Source: Scolanthus callimorphus
Lineage: Eukaryota > Cnidaria > Anthozoa > Actiniaria > Edwardsiidae
Length of the DNA: 64,000 nt
Reading direction: 5' to 3'
Assembly (NCBI GenBank): GCA_033964015.1
Contig: CM066919.1
Location: 23,219,421-23,283,420, forward strand
Each line of letters begins with the position of its first letter. Position 1 is the first letter of the stretch. The notes below the pieces were generated by a model. That model saw only the letters and a list, made by a program, of their open reading frames with translations. It had not been told where the DNA came from and searched no databases. The translations under genes and the position numbers were made by a program. Shown piece after piece: positions 55,875 through 64,000 of the stretch.

Positions 55875-58800
55875 ATGGATAGGTTTGGTGCTGGAATACC
55901 TGGGAAAGGTTACAATATGGATTTAGGAGGAAGAAAACGTGTACAGCTGCCTGGAGAACACAGTAAAGGTAGGGAATTATCGGGACCGTCCAGCCATTAA
56001 CAGTTGAGTGACTAGCACAAAAGCCCTTCAAATTAGTTCATCATTTAATCATAATTGATTGGTGTTTTCTGCTAAAACCCTGTGGTTATTGTGGATGGTT
56101 CAGGAACATTTTATATCGCAACGACCTGAACTGTTTTGACCGAGGATCCATTCATTATTAACCTGTTTCGCTCTTGCCTTGGATCTGAAGAGTATAGACC
56201 AGTCGCGATTGTTATCTGTGAGGTCGATACATCGATATCCCTGACGACTTGTTGTCAAGTGTAATATGTTCAGCGTTTGACAACTCTTTTACATTCTCGC
56301 CGATGTTGAGGTTGTACTTAAAACCAATATTACTTTTGATCGGTACCTTGTAATGTTTTAATAAATAGAAATCATGCCGGTTTTTGCTTTACAAATTTGT
56401 TGTTTAATGAATATTGTTGTAAAAAGGTTGCAGTAATGCAAAATACTCTTGATTCGTCAAATCCTCTTGTTGAGACTTGAGTTTAGATTTGTTGTGTCGA
56501 ACTCTTTGTGATCCCGTTATGTTTTTCTTTCTTTTTTGGTGCAATAAGGATTTTTATTGCTGTTATGATCGGACATAAATTTAATAATGCTGGATCAGTT
56601 ATTTATTGCAACTTGGACATTTTCTACTCCAATAGGTATTTCATTTTCTTGCAATTTCTAGCTGTGAGGTCAGCATGGGATAACATCACTGAAAAGCAGC
56701 CCACAGCAGGACCATCCGGACCATTCCATTTGTAATTTACTGCCCTCCCTCCCTATTGAGGATGAATTGTGATTTTTACCCCTCAGAAAACAGGATTTTT
56801 TATCCTTTCAGAAAATCTCCGCAATTGAGGGTGTGTGGATAAAAAAAATGAAATGGCCCTCATTCACTACTACTGCATCATTTTTTTTGTCATTTACTTT
56901 AGATCACATTCAACAGTGTATTAGTTTGAAGACAGAATAATAAAGTATTTATTATATAAACTATAGTGTTTTATCAGGATTTCAGCCACTGAGAAATATC
57001 ATTATTCGCATGTGTGAAAAATTGCGATAATGTCCTGACTATCGTGGTATTCATCAAATCGAAAAAATTTCGCAAAAAAGTTTCGATAATAAACGGAACA
57101 ATACATGGGTGTTTGGAGATATGAAATTTATCTTCTCGTGTTCAAAATTTATAATCTCACTTGTTTGCTGCACTCGCTTGTGAGATATCAAAATTGAACA
57201 CTTGCAGATGAATTCCATATCCCCATGTGCCTATGTATTATTCTCTTCATCTTCAGCTTCTCTGAGACACCTCCATGCTACAGTGCACTTCCTAAGTTTT
57301 CACTATTCTCATTTTCTGTTCATTTATGCAGAACAATCAGAAAACTGCTGATGCTTTGCTTAGTTTCTTTCTATTATTTTTTATTCCAGGATTTTCTTAT
57401 GCACAGCCAAACATGTATCACAGCACTCCTAAACTCAAGGTAAGCTTATCTTAGAGGAGGATAAATAACCACATGAGTAGTTGAAACACGAAACAGGCCT
57501 TTAGCCAAAACCGGGCTACTTCTTGAGCATGGCAAGGCACGATTTCAAGTTCAGCATTTCCTTGCGCTCAACTGCAGTAGGGATTTCATGTTGCATCTGC
57601 TCATATGGTTATATCAGCTGGAAATCTAGAATGTATACCAACTAAGTCAAAATCAGGTTAGGCAGGGGGTGTTGTAAAAACAAGGAACAAGATGTACTAA
57701 TAAGTATGATATTCAATAAAATTTGAAGGAGATCTGTATTATGAAAACCACTCTAAACCCTTAAGGGTGTTATAAAGTCCAGTAGACCATTCCAGCTAAA
57801 ACGCACATGCATGCTGTATATCAGTAATTGAGGGATATTGTCAAACAAACTGTTAAAAAAGCATGTACTGCATTCTGCATGTTAGTTGTGGGAGGTGGCT
57901 TTTGGGCTTTTTTGAATATGGAAGAGTGTACACGCTATAGCTGGAATCATCCATCACTATGTCAACAGCTCATTACTAAGTGTGTGTTGGGCTTCCTGTG
58001 GAACTCCCAGGCCACAAATGGCACAGAGAATTGTGAAAACAGGTCCATGCCAGGTATAATTTTGAGTACACATTAGAATCTTGAAAGTGATGTCATGTAA
58101 TTCTTGCATCTGAGCCCAGATGCAGTTTGATTTGAGAAGCATTATTAACTTCAGTTATTTTGTAAATAATTCTGTTTTAGTCTACATCAGTATCTACAAC
58201 AGTAGCATCTTCTGCATTCAAACCTCGCACAACAAGTAGCACATATTACCCTCCTACAAGCATGTCTTCTATAAGAGCAAGCCGTAGCAAATCACCTTTA
58301 AGGAATACAAGTCCTGTTGGGAGGACAACCAGCCCTTCACACAGATCAGGCAGCCCCTCAAGATTGCTTAGTTCATCTCCTTTGTCACCTAGTAAACTGG
58401 TATGTATCAGAAAAGAAGAAAGTTGTTAGGCAGCCAAGCACATCCACCTGCCGAGGAAGGACACATGTGCCAGCTTGGAAAAATGAATTCTGGGATTCCA
58501 AGTGGGATTTCAGCTGGAATAGAAAGGAATCATTGAGATGTCTATTTACTCCATTTTTGGCCAAGATGGAAATGTGGGATCCTTTCAGGAGTTATCAAAC
58601 ATTATGCATAGATTTAAGGCATTTTTCCATCTAGACCTAATATGTTACACATCCTAGAGAGAATACTATTTCACACGGTGGGAGCTTCGCTAAGTACGAT
58701 CCCACTCCACTTGGGATAAAGCAGGATCATCAGCTAGAGTAAATTTTATGCAACCAAACTTATTTGCCAAAATAAAAAATAAAGCATTGAATCTGAGTTG

Positions 58801-59912
58801 TGTTTCCTTTTCAGCCAGCAGATGTTGATACAGATACCATTCAAAGACAAAGAAGGGAACTTCAACTTCTTATTGGAGAACTAAAAGATAGAGATAGGTT
58901 AGTGTTGTATCACCGGGGGTTGTACGAGCTAGGGTTTTGCAGACCTTGACCCTAAAGATATTGACATTTTAGCAGAGATGCCAACTCCTGTATTTCTGCT
59001 TCTTCTCCCACTCTTCAACTTTGGATCAACATCTCCTGTATTTTCATAGAACTGAATAATACAGTGTTGAAAAGCTATTTAACAGTGCAAAGACATGTGG
59101 GTCCTAAAATACCATATCTGCCACATTTTGAAGGTTGGAGGGTGGCTTCTATGCCTTTGCTATTTGTCTTAAATAGAGAGATCTCAGTAAATATGATTTT
59201 ATTAATAATGATCTCTTTCACTACATATCCTAGAGAGCTGAATGATATGGTACAGGCTCACCAGAAACAGATTGTAGCATGGGAAGATGACAGGCAAAGA
59301 GTATTTTCACTAGAGAAAAGATGTTCCAAATTGGAAAGTAAGGATTTATTTGTGCTTTGAACAAGAACATTGATAATACATCAGCCTGGAATATTGAAGC
59401 TGATGGAACAAATTAATTCCATTTTGTTATAAAAATGAGAAGAAAATTATGTTCAGTAGAAAGGCTTCTGTTGAACTTTTCTGTGAATCTGATATGCCCA
59501 TCAATGTGGATTTGTTTTGCAGGTGAATTAAAAACTAAAGTAGAGCAGATGAAATCCATTCAGACAAGGTATTTTAGTACAGCATTGCCGATATATATAT
59601 ATATATATATATATAATTTAGAATAGAAATGATGAAGCGGGACAACCAATGACTGTTATTAAAAATTATTTTATAAGAACGTTTCGGCCTTCGGCCTTCA
59701 TCAGCTATAAAGATTTTAACTTTTTAGCTGATGAAGGCCGAAGGCCGAAACGTTCTTATAAAATAATTTTTAATAACAGTCATTGGTTGTCCCGCTTCAT
59801 CATTTCTATTCTAAATTATTTATATCACTCGATGTCGCGGACTGTGAATCCCTTGGAAGGATCCTTTTGACTGAGCCTCACCGTTGGCCTAGCATCTGGA
59901 CTTTTTATTCTC

Positions 59913-59965
<53 letters not shown>

Positions 59966-62900
59966 TCTTCACAAGCATCCACTGCTTCTTGTCAATCATA
60001 AAATTAATAAAAATAGACCACAAATGACGACAATGTCTAAGTTTTCATAACCACCTATATTTCGGCTCCGTACAGGTATATATATATATATATGCTTTTG
60101 ATGAGCAATAAAATTTGCCACATGAAAATAGTAGACAGTGCTGTAGTGTAATTTGTTCATACATACTGTACCATAATGCCTGGTAATTGCTTTGCAACTG
60201 ACGTTCTTCACATCCTGACCATACATTTTACTTACTTTTGTCAGATTAAAAGCTGCAGAATCACAAGAGCAACACAAAAACAAGGAGCTTGAGGAAACAC
60301 AGGTACATATAGCTTTATAGTTGACAAACAAAAACTCTTTCCTTGCAAATGCATGCGTAAATCCTTGTAAATCGCTTCATCTGCTCACACTTTAAATAAG
60401 GAATGCCAGTCTGCAGAGTATTTTTTGGTTAATAAAGAATGGCTGTAATCCTAGGTGCAACTACATCAGGTCTCAGAGCAGGCAAACACATCTCTTCACC
60501 AAGCACAAGAACTAGAGGTAATAGTTGCTAATAGCATGGTGCACTGCAGGTCTCATGGGCACTTGAATATAGATAGATATGATTTTATTAACACTTGAAT
60601 GCTATGGCACACATATAATGGAACACCCTCAAATGGTTCTAGGGTGATGACCAGCAACACAGTTATGTAAAAAAGAGCCACTTGATGTGAGATTTTATTT
60701 ATGAATTAACTGGTCAATAATGTAGGATTGGTACCATATAAGCAGGCAGTAGTAGAAACAAGCAGCTATTATAGGCAGGATATTATATTCAGGTGGAAGG
60801 GAGAGAATGCAATAAAACAATCTTAGCAGCCATAACAAGCAAAGTGCATGGGCAATAGCATAACTGCCCCAACACGCATGCATGGATCCAAGCAACCACT
60901 AGTAATGAGATTCTTTGTTCATTGTAATTTGTGTTGCTCCTGTTTTTAGGAAAGAACATCAGTTTAACTTCCTCAATGAGGGAGTTATCAAATACAATAG
61001 GTCAGTTACAAGCTCGGGAACAAGAACTCTCTACTAGGTTAAAGCTTAAGGTAAGTATAGAGATCAGATTTTTGTTTCATTCCACTTTTCTTTTTCATCC
61101 ACTTTCATTTACATCTGTTCCCTACTTTTCATTTCAGGACAATGATATTATGGAAGCCAATGTGAGATTAGGAGAGATGCAGCAAAAGATTAGAAGGCTA
61201 GAAGGATTTTGTCAAGTATGTAATGTCAAGTAGTAGTAGTAGTATTTCTATTCTATTATTTTAGAATGTGTGTTTCCAAAAAATATCCATACCCCCCACA
61301 GAAGGGTGTTGAGAAATGACCCCCACACCCTTCTGGAATTTCCGAAGAAAAATACAGTATTTGTATGGAAAATATCAGATAAATTGACCCCCCCCCCCCC
61401 CCCCCGCCCTCTGGAATTTCCAATCCCTTCCGTATGGGGGGGGGGGGGATATTTTTTGGAAACACACAATGCTATTACCGTATATTGTACTAAAGTGATG
61501 TGAATTTGTTTAGATACTTAGACTGCCGTGTTTGCTTATAGGATCTTAAGAAAGGAGAAGGTTCTTTGAAAACAGAACGTGATCATTTTAAAGATCAAGC
61601 CTTAGCAAATAAGAATGAAGTTGAAAAACTTAGAAGTAAGTGATCTGTTTTATCCATCTTATTATCTTACAACAGCGCTATTCACTGTTTATAAATCAAT
61701 GGATTACGTTAGTGTAACCGTGCGGCAGGCGGCGCAAGATTCAATAGGTCTGAGCTGAATATGAAACTACTTTATTATCACTAGAAACGGGACCAACAAG
61801 CTAGGACCCAACCTATAGTACACAAATAGATAGAACAATTAACAACTAACTCTAATACAGTTTCTTATTAATAACTATTTATAACTACTTCCTAAATTAC
61901 ATTCTGAAAGCTAAAATTGAATTGAGCTCGCAGGAATCCATAAACCTTCTTTACTACAAAATTCTATGAAAATACTTCCAAAATATACTGAATAATAAAT
62001 GGTTCCAAAATATACCATTATAGAAGAATATAAGTCCACTGCATAGCAGATGCAGTAACAATGATTTATAGAAATAGCCTACTAAACCTTCAAAACATAA
62101 TTATTTCCCCAAAATACTATAAAGAAACTGTGCTAAAACTATGTAAACATAAAGAAAACTCTTTCCAGAAAGTTATTAATAGCACCGGAAATTACATCAC
62201 ACAAAAGCGCGGAGAGGCTCATGGTAATGCAATCCAATGACAGAAAGCTCAGAAACCGAAGCAAATGCGGTGATTCCCAGCGCTACTTTCTGGCAATTAC
62301 TCGCTGTACAAAGACGAAACTCCAAGAAAATGTAATACTAACTTAGTCTCCTGCATGAAAGGTGAGCTCACTAAGTCTAAGAATGGAGTAAGAATGTAGA
62401 AAACCTTTTAACCTACAAATAAATCTATCGGAACTCAGCCATGAACACAAGTGTCCATTGAATAATTATTGTTGTTTACAAAACCTGAAAATCTCTCAAA
62501 ACTGAATGAGAACACTAAAATAGCGAAAGCTTAACGCGTGAACAGTGCTACTGTATTAGCAATGCACAGTCACTCTATTTTCTTCAGAAATGTACCACTA
62601 CTACCAGAGGATGCAATGCATGTGCTGGGCACTTGATTAGTAAAATGTTAATGCAACTATTGACATGCAGGACATGCATTTATTATATGGCTGGAATTGT
62701 CCATTCTATGACATGACCAATTGTTAAATTTGTCTTTCATTTTTTCCATGAAGATGAAATCAGTAAACAGTTTAGTAATGCAGATGAAGTGCAAGCAGAA
62801 CTGGCAAAGGTGAGCGGATTCCATATTCAGATCCGGTTGTTGCATTTACAATAACACATTTTTGGTACTAATAAATTGTTTAACTTATAATCTCAGACCA

Positions 62901-64000
62901 AGCAAGAAGTACTAGTCCTACAAAAAGAGCTGTTCCTATCAGGTGAGTTCATATGCCACTGTCACCAAGTCTGATGTGCATGTACAGTATGTAGCCCATG
63001 ATACAGGGCCATACATGTACCTGAGAAAGTTTTGTTAAGGGGGACAAGCCACCAAAATGTGTTGGAATAGTCAGTCACTTCCACTCCCCCTCCCTGCCAT
63101 CCCCTAGGTATGGCCCTGATAGAGCAGCAACACATATCCCAGTTAACTAAGATTATTGCTAATCCAATTGAACTTTCAAGCAACAGTCAAACCGTGTTTT
63201 ATCAGCTTCCTTCGATCGCACAACTAACACGTCTTAGCAATAACAAACATCACTCAGAGTTTGCAAAAGCTACCAGGTTGCTTAGATCTTTGATTCAGGG
63301 AATGCTTTGAAACACAATTAATTAGTTTTGGTGCAGAGTTCACAGAATTATGAAAACTGTAGTAATTGCTGTCAGCTTATTTATATTATTTATTCCCAAC
63401 TATCCAGGTGAAAGAGAAAAAAGAAAAGACCAACTCTTAGAGCTTCAAAAGTCCAAACAAGAACGAACAGATTCTGAGCTCCAGAACCTGAGACAGATTT
63501 GTGAGCGCCAACAGAGAGACATCACATACATGCAGATGCAGCTCCAGACATCGCACGACATGTTCAAAGCTGACAGTGATGCTGGCACCACAGGGTACCC
63601 AGATGAGAGACTGGTCAATGGTGTTTACAACCCAATGGACGACAAGCCAGGCTATCAGCCTAATACTGACTTTGATAATCAAGTATGGAGCAACTTTATT
63701 TTCTGGATTGTGTAATTGTCCTAAAATGGAACGTGACCATGAAGGGATTTTCCCTAAGGGACCCCTACCTGTCTGGTATTTCCAGTGAGAAGTATGGTTA
63801 CTTTATGGGGTAGAAGAGGTGTTTTGACACCCCAGTCCCCTAGAATTCCAATTCCCTCCATGGTGGGTTTATGAAGAATCGTTTCTGGATTACACATTGT
63901 ACAGAATTTATTTGATTTTTCTTATCACTAAAACAGATCCCTGTAAGTGCATTTTGATTAATGAATTTTCTTAATCATTTTTATTTGTTATTCAGGATGT
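55875..64000 (+). CDS. CCDC62: CCDC62-like coiled-coil protein, 3'-partial
   Basis: Exons: 55875-55968, 57390-57439, 58181-58399, 58815-58897, 59234-59337, 59523-59568, 60245-60302, 60455-60517, 60955-61050, 61138-61215, 61542-61635, 62754-62809, 62897-62942, 63408-63682, then a new exon opening at 63996. Visible length is 454 residues. The N-terminus is Ser/Thr/Pro-rich and disordered; from exon 4 on it is coiled coil. Diagnostic segments shared with vertebrate CCDC62: RRELQLLIGELKDRDRELND, WEDDRQRVFSLEKRCSKLE, GQLQAREQELSTRLKLK, EREKRKDQLLELQKSKQERT. Vertebrate CCDC62 is a testis-enriched protein linked to spermatogenesis and nuclear-receptor coactivation; its role in this organism is unknown. 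Odd point: the homologous protein expects two residues (Gly-Lys) where exon 9 begins; the good acceptor at 60949 would put the reading frame out, while an AAAG at 60954 keeps frame and drops them. Confidence 0.88.
57098..57239. mobile_element. ATACATGGG foldback element in CCDC62-like intron 1
   Basis: Arms ATACATGGGTGTTTGGAGAT + ATGAAATT and the inverse AATTCCATATCCCCATGTGC + CTATGTAT. The loop CTTGTTTGCTGCACTCGCTT resembles the loop of 44859-44993. Confidence 0.65.
59590..60092. repeat. Cluster of (TA)n microsatellites
   Basis: Pure TA runs at 59590-59612, 59916-59964 and 60076-60092 flank the 207-bp palindrome and its ~95-base right neighbour. All lie in one intron of the CCDC62-like gene (59569-60244). 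Confidence 0.9.
59613..59819. repeat. Perfect 95-bp inverted repeat with hammerhead-like core
   Basis: 59613-59707 and 59725-59819 are exact reverse complements over 95 bases with a 17-base loop, embedded between TA runs. Each arm contains CTGATGAAGGCCGAAGGCCG + AAACG (+ strand 59728-59752; - strand 59704-59680). This matches the hammerhead core order CUGAUGA, GGCC stem II, GAAA, with one extra A. Such motifs are known at the termini of Penelope-like retroelements, so a retroelement terminal pair is the likeliest origin. Confidence 0.85.
61268..61467. mobile_element. GGAATTTCC-type foldback element, best-preserved copy
   Basis: Ends GTGTGTTTCCAAAAAATATC and GATATTTTTTGGAAACACAC are a perfect 20-base inverted pair. 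Inside are two CTGGAATTTCC words, a TACAGTATTTGTATGGAAAA middle and long C and G tracts. It is in a CCDC62-like intron 50 bases after an exon. Confidence 0.8.
61636..62753. other. Large CCDC62-like intron, nothing recognised
   Basis: 1.1 kb of AT-rich sequence (61700-62600 notably A-rich) between two coiled-coil exons. No foldback pair, repeat unit or coding frame is recognised. Confidence 0.4.
63735..63895. mobile_element. GGAATTTCC-type element, diverged copy
   Basis: Order of GGGACCCCTACCTGTCTGGT + ATTTCCAG, GAAGTATGGTTACTTTATGG, CCCCTAGAATTCCAATTCCC and GAATCGTTTCTGGATTACAC follows the family layout, but all words are mutated and the left end is lost. Confidence 0.45.

Overview
The window is animal nuclear DNA. 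Its genes are split into many short exons bounded by GT-AG introns, it is rich in small inverted-repeat elements, and it has no prokaryotic operon logic. Two neighbouring genes for secreted peptides with ShKT cysteine domains, small metazoan introns and this repeat load suggest an anthozoan cnidarian (sea anemone or coral). That assignment is an inference and no species is claimed.

Six gene models are supported by exon-by-exon reading with matching intron phases. From left to right they are: (1) AGBL5/CCP5, a tubulin deglutamylase, + strand, 5' end outside the window, last 11 coding exons 266-12186. (2) A compact two-exon gene, - strand 14942-15340, for an ~86-residue secreted peptide with one ShKT-like domain. 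(3) A four-exon gene, - strand 16711-19647, for a 210-residue secreted protein with three ShKT domains, every intron in phase 1. (4) A Ca2+/calmodulin-dependent protein kinase kinase (CAMKK1/2 type), + strand, coding 32663-42069 in 16 exons including an 18-nt microexon. (5) myo-Inositol oxygenase (MIOX), + strand 47888-52651 in seven exons, with a one-base frameshift just before its metal-binding HD motif. (6) A CCDC62-like coiled-coil protein, + strand, from 55875 past the right edge.

The rest is mostly repeats. Introns and intergenic DNA carry many short foldback elements (MITE-like). Several occur twice in the window, and three have readable target-site duplications (7 bp at 9332/9826, 9 bp at 14362/14801, a 3-bp TWA inside a LINE remnant at 43929). 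There are also three decayed LINE coding fragments and one LINE-type 3' tail, a 1.6-kb large-armed foldback element (45688-47302), a ~128-bp satellite array carrying a CRE-type palindrome in each unit (about 21190-22110), a recent 450-bp tandem duplication (13224-14145), and two very long near-perfect palindromes (26344-26495 and 59613-59819). The second palindrome carries a hammerhead-like core in both arms.

The housekeeping genes (tubulin editing, Ca2+ signalling, inositol catabolism, coiled coil) show no functional linkage; only the two ShKT genes look like a local family cluster. The long 5' flank of the kinase gene (about 22.4-32.6 kb) is AT-rich with few recognisable features.
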